The notes beneath the pieces were generated by a model. That model was not told the DNA's origin and did no database searches. It was given only the letters and a program-made list of their open reading frames with translations. Positions 17,142 to 24,952 of a stretch of DNA of 64,000 nucleotides are shown here, one piece after another. Origin of the DNA: Bosea vestrisii. GTDB lineage: Bacteria; Pseudomonadota; Alphaproteobacteria; Rhizobiales; Beijerinckiaceae. Each line of letters opens with the position of its first letter. Within the stretch, counting starts at the first letter, position 1. The stretch lies in the NCBI RefSeq assembly GCF_030144325.1, contig NZ_CP126307.1, positions 5,732,001-5,796,000 on the forward strand, given 5' to 3'. The position numbers and the translations under genes were made by a program.

Positions 17142-17504
17142 ATGATGAAGCGGCGGGTTGGGGCGGTCGTCTGGGCCGCGGGATTGTCCTTGTTGATGTC
17201 TGCCGGTGCGGCAATGGCGGCCGGCAGCACGAGTTCCCTGCCGCCGCCGGACCCGACGGCGAAGAACCTGACGCCCTACATGATCCAGCTGCGCGCCTTC
17301 GACGCCTGCCTGGTCACCCAGTCGCAATTGATGAGCACGACGCGCGAGGCCGTGCACACGCCGTGCAGCTGCTACGCCAAGGGCACGGTCAATGCGATGA
17401 CCAAGGATGAGCTCCAGGCCTTCCGCGACACCGGCTATTTCAATGATTCGGCCCGCGAGAAGGGCTATGACTTCATCGACCGCTGCAAGCTGAAGCGGCC
17501 CTGA
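17142..17504 (+). CDS. Small secreted cysteine-containing protein
   Basis: The protein has 120 aa and starts at 17142 (alternatives are ATG 17145 or GTG 17139). A hydrophobic signal peptide spans about residues 5-26 and ends near GAAMAAGST. The mature part has four cysteines, with CLVTQSQLMSTTREAVHTPC and SCYAKGTVNAMTKDELQAF, and a final DRCKLKRP. This suggests two disulfides in a small periplasmic helical fold. I do not recognise the family. It follows the molybdoenzyme by about 120 nt and may be independent. Confidence 0.7.
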   Translation: MMKRRVGAVVWAAGLSLLMSAGAAMAAGSTSSLPPPDPTAKNLTPYMIQLRAFDACLVTQSQLMSTTREAVHTPCSCYAKGTVNAMTKDELQAFRDTGYFNDSAREKGYDFIDRCKLKRP

Positions 17505-17516
17505 GCGCAGCGCGGC

Positions 17517-18233
17517 TCATGCCGCCCTTGCTGCGTCGGCGCTGAAGTAGCGCTCGCGCATCCGGCCGGCATAGGCGACCAGATTGGTGTGCTCCTGCAG
17601 CGCGCCACGCAGGGGCGAGTCGAAGACCTCGCACAGCCCGGCGATCATGAAGGCGCCGAGTGTCGCGTCGGCGCCGCTCGGATCAGGCCCGGTGAGATAA
17701 GGGTTTCCGCCGAGAATGCCGGCGAGCGCCTCCAGCGCCCGTTTTGCGAGTTCGAGCCGCTCGGCGTCGCTGTGCCGGCCCATGCCGTGGCCATGCAGGC
17801 TGCGGCGGACCTGGCGCTTGATCATCGCGACGACCAGCGGCCGCAGCGGCGCGGGAATGGCATCGAAGAAGCGCCGCGGCCCGCGATCGAAATTGGCGGG
17901 GTTGGCCCAGCGCTCCTGCACCACCATCCAGTACATGTGGTCCTCGAGCATCTTCTCGACGGCCCAGGCGGTACCGCGCTGCTCGGCGGAGAGGCCCTTG
18001 TCGAAGTCGATCCCGTGCGCCTGTTCAAGGTACAGCCGGATGAAGGTCGTGTCGGGAACGATCTTGTCGCCGTCGCGTAGCACCGGGAACTTGCCCTTTG
18101 GCGCCTTCTGCAGATTGCCGCGGATCCGCCGGTAAGGCAGGCCCGACATCTCCATCAGGATGATGCCCTTCATGCAGAACGGGCTTGGGTCGGGCTGGCC
18201 GAAGGCGGGCCCGAACACGTGAAGCTCCAGCAT
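17517..18233 (-). CDS. Glutathione S-transferase family protein (metaxin/Tom37-like)
   Basis: The protein has 238 aa. The thioredoxin-like N-terminal domain begins MLELHVFGPAFGQPDPSPFC and carries FPVLRDGDKIVPDTTFIRLYL, where the glutathione gamma-glutamyl contact lies. The helical C-terminal domain contains GGNPYLTGPDPSGADATLGA. The GPAFGQPDPSPFCMK opening is typical of the Fax-like/metaxin-like GST branch. It is divergent from the WYL regulator, with a perfect palindrome between, so it is the probable target of that regulator. Confidence 0.85.
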   Translation of the reverse strand: MLELHVFGPAFGQPDPSPFCMKGIILMEMSGLPYRRIRGNLQKAPKGKFPVLRDGDKIVPDTTFIRLYLEQAHGIDFDKGLSAEQRGTAWAVEKMLEDHMYWMVVQERWANPANFDRGPRRFFDAIPAPLRPLVVAMIKRQVRRSLHGHGMGRHSDAERLELAKRALEALAGILGGNPYLTGPDPSGADATLGAFMIAGLCEVFDSPLRGALQEHTNLVAYAGRMRERYFSADAARAA

Positions 18234-18286
18234 TCTTCCTCCCGGCCCGATGCAATTCGGTATGCAGCATGCACTGCTGCCACACT

Positions 18287-18305
18287 CCTGACATTTGATG
18301 TCAGG
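18287..18305. promoter_or_regulatory. Perfect palindrome between GST and WYL regulator, candidate operator
   Basis: CCTGACAT-TTG-ATGTCAGG is a perfect 8-bp inverted repeat with a 3-nt spacer, centred between the divergent GST and YafY-type regulator genes. TGACA/TGTCA palindromes are of the kind bound by YafY-type WYL regulators, which usually control the divergent neighbour. The site and the assignment to this regulator are inferred from position. Confidence 0.6.
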
Positions 18306-18357
18306 GCGAGTAGAGCAAGATCACCTTACGCCATCCCTCATAAAGCGGAACCACGCC

Positions 18358-19103
18358 ATGCAGCGCGCTGAACGCTTGCTCGACCTGATCCAGGGCTGCG
18401 CCGCAGGCGTCGTCCCGTCACTGCCGAGACGCTCGCCTCCGAGCTCGACGTCTCGGTCCGCACAGTCTATCGCGATATTGCCGCCCTGCTGCGTCAGGGC
18501 GTGCCCGTGCGCGGCGAAGCCGGCATTGGCTATGTCCTCGACGCCGGCTTCGACCTGCCGCCATTGATGTTCTCGCCCGACGAGATCGAGGCTGTGCTGA
18601 TCGGCATGCGCTGGCTCTCCGAGCGCGCCGACCCGACGCTGGCGCGTGCCGCCGAGGACGTCGTCGCCAAGGTCGCGGCGGTGCTGCCCCCGCATCTGCG
18701 GCCGATCTTGCTCGACGGCGCGCTGTTTGCGCCGGCCTATTGCAAGGATTCCGCGATCGTCGACCAGGTCGACGCCGCCGCGATCCGCGCCGCGATCCGC
18801 AACGGCCGCAAGCTCGATATCACCTATCGCGACGAGGCCGGCGCGCAATCGCAGCGAATGATCTGGCCGATCGGCATGACCTTCTTCGACCGGGTCCGCG
18901 TCGTCATCGCCTGGTGCGAGCTCAGGCAGGCCTTCCGCCATTTCCGCACCGATCGCATCGCTGAGCTCACCGCCCGCGAGGAGCGCTATCCGGCCCGTCG
19001 CGCCGACCTGTTCCGGCGCTGGCAGAAGGAGGAGCAGGAGGCCGCGGCGAGGCGGGCGATGGAGCAATCAAGCCTGCAGAGCGAGCCCGTGGCAGTGCAG
19101 TAG
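18358..19103 (+). pseudogene. YafY-type HTH/WYL-domain transcriptional regulator, frameshifted
   Basis: The ATG at 18358 opens MQRAERLLDLIQ, the canonical start of YafY regulators, but this frame then decays. From 18396 the next frame reads LRRRRRPVTAETLASELDV, then SVRTVYRDIAALLRQG, GEAGIGYVLDAGFDLPPLMF and a WYL domain to the TAG at 19101-19103. Adding one base at the GGG near 18393-18395 (DLIQ-A-LRRR) restores one 249-aa protein. A GTG at 18501 would otherwise give a product lacking the DNA-binding helix. The gene is either inactivated by a -1 indel or mis-sequenced. Its partner is the divergent GST. Confidence 0.75.
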
Positions 19104-19112
19104 GCGGCTTGG

Positions 19113-19733
19113 TCAGCTGGCTGTCGCAGAATCTTCCAGCCCGATCGCCCCGGACGCCACGAGCGCCAGCGCCTGCGGGTAGATCCTGTGTTCCTGCTCC
19201 AGCACCCGCGCCGACAGGCTCGCCTCGTCGTCGCCGGGGAGGACCGGCACCTTCGCCTGCAGGATGGTCGGGCCGGCATCGAGCTCGGGCACGACGAAAT
19301 GCACGGTGCAGCCATGCTCGGCGACGCCGGCTTCGAGCGCCCGTGCATGCGTATGCGTGCCGCGGAAATCCGGCAGCAGCGACGGGTGGATGTTGATCAG
19401 GCGGCCCTGCCAGCGCGTCAAGAACCAGGGCGTCAGCACGCGCATGAAGCCGGCGAGCGCGATGAGCTCGACCTGGCCCGCCCGCAGAACTTCATCGAGC
19501 GCGCGCTCGAAGGCTTCGCGGTCTTTGCCGAAGGGGCGGTGGTCGACGCTGGCCGTGGCGATGCCGGAGGCGGCCGCTCGCTCCAGCCCGCCGGCATCCG
19601 GCAGATTGGCGGCGACGAGCACGATCTCAGCCGGGAAATCGGTGGCTTTGGCCGCCTCGATCAGCGCGACCATATTCGAGCCGCGCCCGGAGATCAGGAT
19701 CGCGGTTCGCGTCCGCCTCGCTGCCGTGCTCAC
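19113..19733 (-). CDS. purN: Phosphoribosylglycinamide formyltransferase
   Basis: This 206-aa enzyme transfers formyl from 10-formyl-THF to GAR in purine synthesis. It begins with TRTAILISGRGSNMVALIEA, the phosphate-binding loop, and contains the active-site INIHPSLLPDFRGTHTH with the conserved Asn and His and the later ELDAGPTILQ aspartate. The GTG start at 19733 overlaps the purM stop (GTGA), so the pair is translationally coupled as in many alphaproteobacteria. Confidence 0.96.
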   Translation of the reverse strand: MSTAARRTRTAILISGRGSNMVALIEAAKATDFPAEIVLVAANLPDAGGLERAAASGIATASVDHRPFGKDREAFERALDEVLRAGQVELIALAGFMRVLTPWFLTRWQGRLINIHPSLLPDFRGTHTHARALEAGVAEHGCTVHFVVPELDAGPTILQAKVPVLPGDDEASLSARVLEQEHRIYPQALALVASGAIGLEDSATAS

Positions 19734-20800
19734 AGGGCGAGCTTGCCGCGATAGACGACGGCCTCGTCCGCGCCGTGCGCCGTGACCTCGCCGAGCCGCA
19801 CCGGCTTTTCGCCAGCCTCGGTCAACGCCGCCATGACGGCATCGGCCTGGGCAGCCTCCGCCACGACGATCATCCCGATGCCGCAGTTGAAGGTGCGGAG
19901 CATCTCACGCTCGGCAACGCCGCCGACCTTGGCGAGCCAGCCGAACACAGGCGGCACGGGGATTGCCGGCAGATCGATCGCGACACCGAGATCGTCGGGC
20001 AGCACGCGCGGAATGTTGTCGGGGAAGCCGCCACCGGTGATGTGCGCCAGCGCCTTGATGCCGGGTGCCGCCTTCAGCGCCTGCAGGAGGCTCTTCACAT
20101 AGATCCGGGTCGGCTCCAGCAGCGCCTCGGCCAGCGTCCGCTCCGGCGCGAAGGGAGCGGGCGCCTCCCAGGCGAGGCCCGAGAGGGCGACGATGCGGCG
20201 GACCAGCGAATAGCCGTTCGAGTGCACGCCAGAGGAGGGCAGGCCAAGCACGACGTCGCCGGGGACGAGATCGGCGCGCGGCAGGAGCGTGCCGCGCTCG
20301 GCGGCGCCGACGGCGAAGCCGGCGAGATCGTAGTCGCTGCCGGCATACATGCCCGGCATCTCGGCGGTCTCGCCGCCGATCAGGGCGCAGCCGGCCTGGC
20401 GGCAGCCCTCGGCGATGCCGCGGACGATCTCGACGCCGGCCTTCGGGTCGAGCTTGCCGGTGGCGTAGTAGTCGAGGAAGAGCAGCGGCTCGGCGCCCTG
20501 CACCACGAGATCGTTGACGCACATGGCGACGAGGTCGATGCCGATCGTCGAATGCCGGCCGCTCTCGATCGCGATCTTGACCTTGGTGCCGACGCCGTCA
20601 TTGGCGGCGACCAGGATCGGATCGGTGAAGCCGGCCGCCTTCAGGTCGAACAACCCGCCGAAGCCACCGATCTCAGCATCGGCGCCAGGACGGCGCGTCG
20701 AGCGCACCAGCGGCTTGATCGCGTCGACCATGGCGTTGCCGGCATCGATGTCGACGCCCGCCTGCGCATAGGTCAGCCCGTTGGCGCCCGGTTTCGTCAT
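19730..20800 (-). CDS. purM: Phosphoribosylformylglycinamidine cyclo-ligase (AIR synthetase)
   Basis: The enzyme has 356 aa and closes FGAM to AIR with ATP. Landmarks are LTYAQAGVDIDAGNAMVDAI at the N terminus, DPILVAANDGVGTKVKIAIE, and the glycine-rich AHITGGGFPDNIPRVLPDD. Its length is standard. It is first of the purM-purN pair. The leader upstream of the start carries two related hairpins (20825-20918) that could affect expression or merely be repeats. Confidence 0.97.
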   Translation of the reverse strand: MTKPGANGLTYAQAGVDIDAGNAMVDAIKPLVRSTRRPGADAEIGGFGGLFDLKAAGFTDPILVAANDGVGTKVKIAIESGRHSTIGIDLVAMCVNDLVVQGAEPLLFLDYYATGKLDPKAGVEIVRGIAEGCRQAGCALIGGETAEMPGMYAGSDYDLAGFAVGAAERGTLLPRADLVPGDVVLGLPSSGVHSNGYSLVRRIVALSGLAWEAPAPFAPERTLAEALLEPTRIYVKSLLQALKAAPGIKALAHITGGGFPDNIPRVLPDDLGVAIDLPAIPVPPVFGWLAKVGGVAEREMLRTFNCGIGMIVVAEAAQADAVMAALTEAGEKPVRLGEVTAHGADEAVVYRGKLAL

Positions 20801-20824
20801 CGGTGTTCGCTCCTAAAGCCCGTT

Positions 20825-20918
20825 CCGATCGGCTTGCTACGCAAGCTGATCGGTAAAACGGTCTTTAAACCAAAAGTGAGAGACGGATTCACCGATCAGG
20901 TCGATACGACCTGATCGG
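20825..20918. repeat. Pair of related hairpins sharing CCGATC arms
   Basis: 20825-20837 (CCGATCGGCTTGC) pairs with 20841-20853 (GCAAGCTGATCGG) with one wobble. 20892-20903 (CCGATCAGGTCG) pairs perfectly with 20907-20918 (CGACCTGATCGG). Both have 3-nt loops and the same CCGATC outer arms, 38 nt apart, with an A-rich CCAAAAGTGAGAGACGG between them. This symmetrical block looks like an intergenic repeat family member. It lies 25-118 nt upstream of the divergent purM start. Confidence 0.6.
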
Positions 20919-21048
20919 ATCCGGCCTCAGCTGCCGCGAGCGAATAGGCAAGCGCAAGGCGGGGGGCAAGCCCTTCCGCGAAAGCGTTTCGCACTTCTCC
21001 CGCCCATGTTCTACCCTGAGCTGCGATTCAGCCGGCAGGTTTCCCGCG

Positions 21049-21579
21049 ATGACGCTTCCGAACCTGATCACGATCGGCCGCCTGATCCTGGTGCCGCTGG
21101 TGATCGTCATGATCATCAACGGCCGCTGGGACGAGGCCTTCTTTCTCTTCGTCGCTGCCGGCGTCTCCGACGCGATCGACGGCTTCATCGCCAAGCGCTT
21201 CGACATGAGAAGCGAGCTCGGTGCCTATCTCGACCCGCTCGCCGACAAGGCGCTGATCGTCTCGATCTACATCACGCTCGCCATCGTCGGCATCATCCCG
21301 GTCTGGCTGGTGATCGTCGTCGTCTCGCGTGACCTGATGATCGTCACGGCGGTGATCTTGTCCTGGCTGATGGCGAGGCCGGTGACGATCGCGCCGATTG
21401 TCGTCAGCAAGCTCAACACCGCCGCCCAGCTCGTTTTCGCGGCGCTTGTGCTCGGCTCGAAATCCTTCGGCATCGACGCCGGCGCGGTGATGCCGGCGGC
21501 GCAGATCGTCGTCGCAGCCTTGACGCTGGCCTCCATGGGCGCCTACCTCACCCTCTGGCTGCGGCACATGGCAGGTTGA
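21049..21579 (+). CDS. CDP-alcohol phosphatidyltransferase family protein (PgsA-like)
   Basis: The protein has 176 aa and several hydrophobic helices. The CDP-alcohol phosphotransferase motif D-x2-D-G-x2-A-[RK]-x8-G-x3-D-x3-D is seen as SDAIDGFIAKRFDMRSELGA continuing to YLDPLADK; Lys replaces the usual Arg at the AR position. The enzyme would make a phospholipid head-group intermediate, such as phosphatidylglycerol-phosphate or cardiolipin, at the inner membrane. It is followed by a PerM-like permease and hda, an arrangement seen in other alphaproteobacteria. Confidence 0.85.
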   Translation: MTLPNLITIGRLILVPLVIVMIINGRWDEAFFLFVAAGVSDAIDGFIAKRFDMRSELGAYLDPLADKALIVSIYITLAIVGIIPVWLVIVVVSRDLMIVTAVILSWLMARPVTIAPIVVSKLNTAAQLVFAALVLGSKSFGIDAGAVMPAAQIVVAALTLASMGAYLTLWLRHMAG

Positions 21580-21653
21580 TCCAGCACCTTGGATGATCCG
21601 GGACGGATCACCATAATCAGGGCGCCGCGAGGCGGCCCCGTAGAGGCGAGTGC

Positions 21654-22748
21654 ATGAGTCTTCAGCGTCAACTGCTCTTCTGGGCGCTCGCCCTCGCCAT
21701 CCTCGTGCTCGGGTTGATGCTGTTCAGGGATGTGCTCCTGCCCTTCATCGCGGCGCTGGCGCTGGCCTATCTGCTCGATCCGCTGGCCGACCGGCTCGAG
21801 CGCTGGGGGCTCAGCCGGCTCACCGCGACGATCGCAATCCTCTGCCTCTTCCTGCTCGTCTTCGTCGTCGGGCTGGTCCTGCTGGCACCGCTGCTCAGCC
21901 AGCAGCTCGCGGGCCTGGTCGCGCGGCTGCCAAGCGACGCCGCCAAGCTGCAGGCTCTGATCATGGAGCGCGGCGCGCCACTTCTCGAACGGTTTGGCGG
22001 CGCCAAGCTCGCGCAGGACGCCCAGAGCTCGCTCGGCAATCTCGTCGGCGAAGCGACGAACTGGGTGGGCAAGCTGCTGGGGTCGCTCTGGTCGGGCGGC
22101 ACCGCGATCATCGGCGTGTTCTCGCTCTTGGTGCTGACCCCGGTCATCGCCTTCTACCTGCTCGCCGACTGGGACCGCATGGTTGCGACGGTCGACAGCT
22201 GGCTGCCGCTCGATCATCGCGACACGGTCCGCGGCCTGTTGCACGAGATGGACACGGCCATCGCCGGCTTCCTGCGCGGCCAGGCCCTGGTTTGCCTGCT
22301 GCTCGGGACATTCTATGCGATCGGGCTGTCGCTGGTCGGCGTCAATTTCGGCGCGCTGATCGGCATCATCAGCGGCTTTCTCTCCTTCATTCCCTATGTC
22401 GGCTCGCTGACGGGGCTCGTGCTCTCGGTCGGCGTCGCGACCGTGCAGTTCTGGCCGGACTGGACGATGCCGCTGTTGACGCTCGCCGTCTTCGCCGTCG
22501 GCCAGTTCATCGAGGGCAACATCCTGCAGCCCAAGCTCGTCGGCGACTCGATCGGCGTGCACCCGGTCTGGCTGATGTTCGCGCTGCTCGCCTTCGGCTC
22601 GCTCTTCGGCTTCGTCGGCCTGCTGCTCGCCGTGCCGCTGGCGGCGGTCATCGGCGTGCTGGCGCGCTTCGTGCTGCGGCAGTACCTCGCCAGCCCCTAT
22701 TACCGCGGCGATGCCGGTCGGCCGCCCGAGCCCCATGTCGAGCTTTGA
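21654..22748 (+). CDS. AI-2E/PerM family transporter
   Basis: This 364-aa inner-membrane protein has about eight TM segments. It starts with LLFWALALAILVLGLMLFRD and ALALAYLLDPLADRLERWGL. The family core includes GFLSFIPYVGSLTGLVLSVG and the late FIEGNILQPKLVGDSIGVHP. The family (UPF0118) includes the AI-2 exporter TqsA and PerM-like permeases, and its substrate is usually unknown. The 3' end overlaps the hda start by 14 nt, which suggests co-translation. Confidence 0.9.
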   Translation: MSLQRQLLFWALALAILVLGLMLFRDVLLPFIAALALAYLLDPLADRLERWGLSRLTATIAILCLFLLVFVVGLVLLAPLLSQQLAGLVARLPSDAAKLQALIMERGAPLLERFGGAKLAQDAQSSLGNLVGEATNWVGKLLGSLWSGGTAIIGVFSLLVLTPVIAFYLLADWDRMVATVDSWLPLDHRDTVRGLLHEMDTAIAGFLRGQALVCLLLGTFYAIGLSLVGVNFGALIGIISGFLSFIPYVGSLTGLVLSVGVATVQFWPDWTMPLLTLAVFAVGQFIEGNILQPKLVGDSIGVHPVWLMFALLAFGSLFGFVGLLLAVPLAAVIGVLARFVLRQYLASPYYRGDAGRPPEPHVEL

Positions 22749-23433
22749 GCCGCCGGTGAAGCCGCGCCAGCTCGCCTTCGACCTGCCGGTCGACAGCCGG
22801 CATGGCGTCGAGGATTTCCTCATCGGGCCCTCGAACGAGCAGGCCTATGGCCTGATCGAGAGCTGGCCGAACTGGCCGGCGTCCTGGCTGCGCCTGATCG
22901 GGCCGGAAGGGGCGGGCAAGACCCATCTCGCCGCGATCTGGGCGGCGCGCGCCCATGCCTGGACGGTGTCGGCGGCCGAGCTCGACGAAGCCAAGGTCCC
23001 GCATCTGACCTCCGGCGGCGCGCTGGTGATCGAGGATTGCGACCGCGTCCCGCTCGACGAGCCGGCATTGTTTCATCTGCTCAATGCCACCAAGGCGCGC
23101 GGCGCCTCCGTGCTGCTGACGGCGCGGACCGAACCGGCTCAATGGGGGCTGAAGGTGCCGGACCTGCTCTCGCGCCTGCGGCTGGCACCGCAAGCCGAGA
23201 TCGCCGCGCCTGATGACGCGCTGCTGCGCGCGCTGCTGGTCAAGCTCTTCGTCGACCGTCAGCTCATCGTCGACACCAGCACGATCGAGACGCTGGCACT
23301 GCGGATGGAGCGCTCCTTCGCCGCAGCGCGCGACCTCGTCGATGCGCTCGACCGGCTCTCGCTCGAGCGCGGCCGGCGCGTCACCCGCGCCATGGCCACC
23401 GAGGTGGTCGCCTCGCTTTTCCCGGACGAGTGA
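22735..23433 (+). CDS. hdaA: DnaA-like regulatory inactivator Hda
   Basis: The protein has 232 aa from the ATG at 22735 (MSSFEPPVKPRQLAFDLPVD). It is a short AAA+ protein related to domain III of DnaA, with RLIGPEGAGKTHLAAIWAAR as Walker A and GGALVIEDCDRVPLDEPALF as Walker B, and no domain IV. The N-terminal RQLAFDLPV is the sliding-clamp-binding QL-x-[FL]-type motif. With DnaN it would stimulate hydrolysis of DnaA-ATP after initiation. The location after the PerM-like gene is characteristic. Confidence 0.9.
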   Translation: MSSFEPPVKPRQLAFDLPVDSRHGVEDFLIGPSNEQAYGLIESWPNWPASWLRLIGPEGAGKTHLAAIWAARAHAWTVSAAELDEAKVPHLTSGGALVIEDCDRVPLDEPALFHLLNATKARGASVLLTARTEPAQWGLKVPDLLSRLRLAPQAEIAAPDDALLRALLVKLFVDRQLIVDTSTIETLALRMERSFAAARDLVDALDRLSLERGRRVTRAMATEVVASLFPDE

Positions 23434-23437
23434 CCGC

Positions 23438-24670
23438 TCAGGCCTTCGCCGTATTCGCGGCGCCGGTCAGGCGGGCATGGATCGTCTCGATCAGGAGGTC
23501 GTGCGCCCGCGCCGCGATCGCGTCGAGCGACTGGGTCTTGACGAACATGGCGGCAGCCTTCTCGGCCAGCTCTTCGCGGCTCGGCAGGGTCGGCATGTGC
23601 CATTGCGCGATCGCGTCCTGCGCCTGCGCCTGCATCGCATGCAATTGCTCGCTGGCCCGCACCTGTAGCGCGGTAAGTGCCTCGCGGAACTCGGGGAGCG
23701 TCAGCGTCGGAAGGTGCAGCTCGGGCAGGCCGGGCACGTTGGCATAGGCGTCGCGCACGGACTGAACGATGCGCTCCACCGGGACGGAGGCCGCGAGCCG
23801 CTCGGCCGAGCGCTCGATCACGCGCGGCGGCAGCGCCTGCGAGCGCTCGACGACGGCCTGTGGCGGCGCCTTCAGGTCCCAGACCAGGCGCAGCTTCGAC
23901 AGGCCGAGGATGAGGTAATAGGTCGGATCCCACTGCCACCAGCGAAAGCCCTGGCGGACGCTGTACTGATAGGCGTGGTGGTTGTTGTGCCAGCCTTCGC
24001 CCATGGTGATGATCGCCAGCCACCAATTGTTCCGGCTCTCATCGCCGGTGACGTAGTCCTTGTCGCCATGCACATGCGCCAGCGAGTTGATGCAGAAGGT
24101 GCCGTGATGGACCGCGACCGTCGACCAGAAGAAGCCGACGAACAGGCCGGTCCAGCCGTCGATGGCGAAGCAGGCGATGGCGAGCAGCACCGCCGGAAGC
24201 AGCTCGAAGCGGTGCAGGAAGCGCAGCTCCGGGAAGCGGGTCAGGTCGGTGACGGTCGAGGTGTCGCAGCGATCGTGGCCGTTGCTGAAGATCCAGCCGA
24301 CATGCGAGTAGAAGAAGGAGGTCAGCACCGGCGAATGTACGTCATGCTCGGTGTCGGCGAAGCGGTGATGGTGCCGGTGCTTCGAGGCCCACCAGATTAC
24401 GCTCTTCTGCGCCGTCGACTGGGCGAGGAAAGCGAGCACGAACTGGCCGATCCGGCTGGTCTTGTAGGTCCGGTGCGAGAAGTAGCGGTGATAGCCGCCG
24501 GTCACCGCGAACATGCGCAGCCAGTAAAGGCCGAAGGCGAGCCAGAGTGAGGTCGCGCTGACGCCGCTCCAGAGCGCGCCGAAGCAGGCGAGATGGGCCA
24601 GCACAAAGGGAATGGCCGAAGGGTAGACGATGTCGCCGTGATCGTCGGCGTGCTGGAGTTTCTCTGACAA
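23438..24670 (-). CDS. Membrane fatty-acid (delta-9 type) desaturase with C-terminal extension
   Basis: The protein has 410 aa and probably starts at the TTG at 24670, as there is no in-frame ATG. The three histidine boxes that hold the di-iron centre are HRYFSH (61-66), HRHHH (98-102) and HNNHH (about 229-233). Four hydrophobic segments complete the acyl-CoA desaturase fold. After about residue 280 comes a 130-residue Ala-rich helical tail with two similar Pro-containing turns (LPTLTLPEFREALTAL and HMPTLPSREELAEKAA). The tail is absent from standard bacterial DesA-type enzymes. The gene converges on hda with 4 nt between them. Confidence 0.88.
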   Translation of the reverse strand: MSEKLQHADDHGDIVYPSAIPFVLAHLACFGALWSGVSATSLWLAFGLYWLRMFAVTGGYHRYFSHRTYKTSRIGQFVLAFLAQSTAQKSVIWWASKHRHHHRFADTEHDVHSPVLTSFFYSHVGWIFSNGHDRCDTSTVTDLTRFPELRFLHRFELLPAVLLAIACFAIDGWTGLFVGFFWSTVAVHHGTFCINSLAHVHGDKDYVTGDESRNNWWLAIITMGEGWHNNHHAYQYSVRQGFRWWQWDPTYYLILGLSKLRLVWDLKAPPQAVVERSQALPPRVIERSAERLAASVPVERIVQSVRDAYANVPGLPELHLPTLTLPEFREALTALQVRASEQLHAMQAQAQDAIAQWHMPTLPSREELAEKAAAMFVKTQSLDAIAARAHDLLIETIHARLTGAANTAKA

Positions 24671-24952
24671 GTTCGTTCTCTAAAAGTGCGTCTGGAGGCA
24701 TGCGAGATTCACATGCCGACCAAACAGCAGGGGCGGGACTGGCGCAAGCGCCGTCAGCGTCGCAGCACAGGAAATGGCAGGCGGCGGTCGGTCGAAGCCG
24801 TTCATGACGTTTCGGCCTCGCTTGTCATCGAACCGTCACGCTACGATGGCTTCAAGACGAGGGCGGTCGCAACGGCTGCAAGCAAAACGACACAGAACAC
24901 AGCTACAGGACCGGCAGTGGCACGAGCGGCATCGACAGCGAGAGCGAAGCGA

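Noticed and set aside
24686..24952. 89-residue N-terminal extension of Ppk
   Set aside because: Low-complexity basic and Thr/Ala-rich sequence; normal PPK1 length is obtained from 24953. It cannot be fully excluded.
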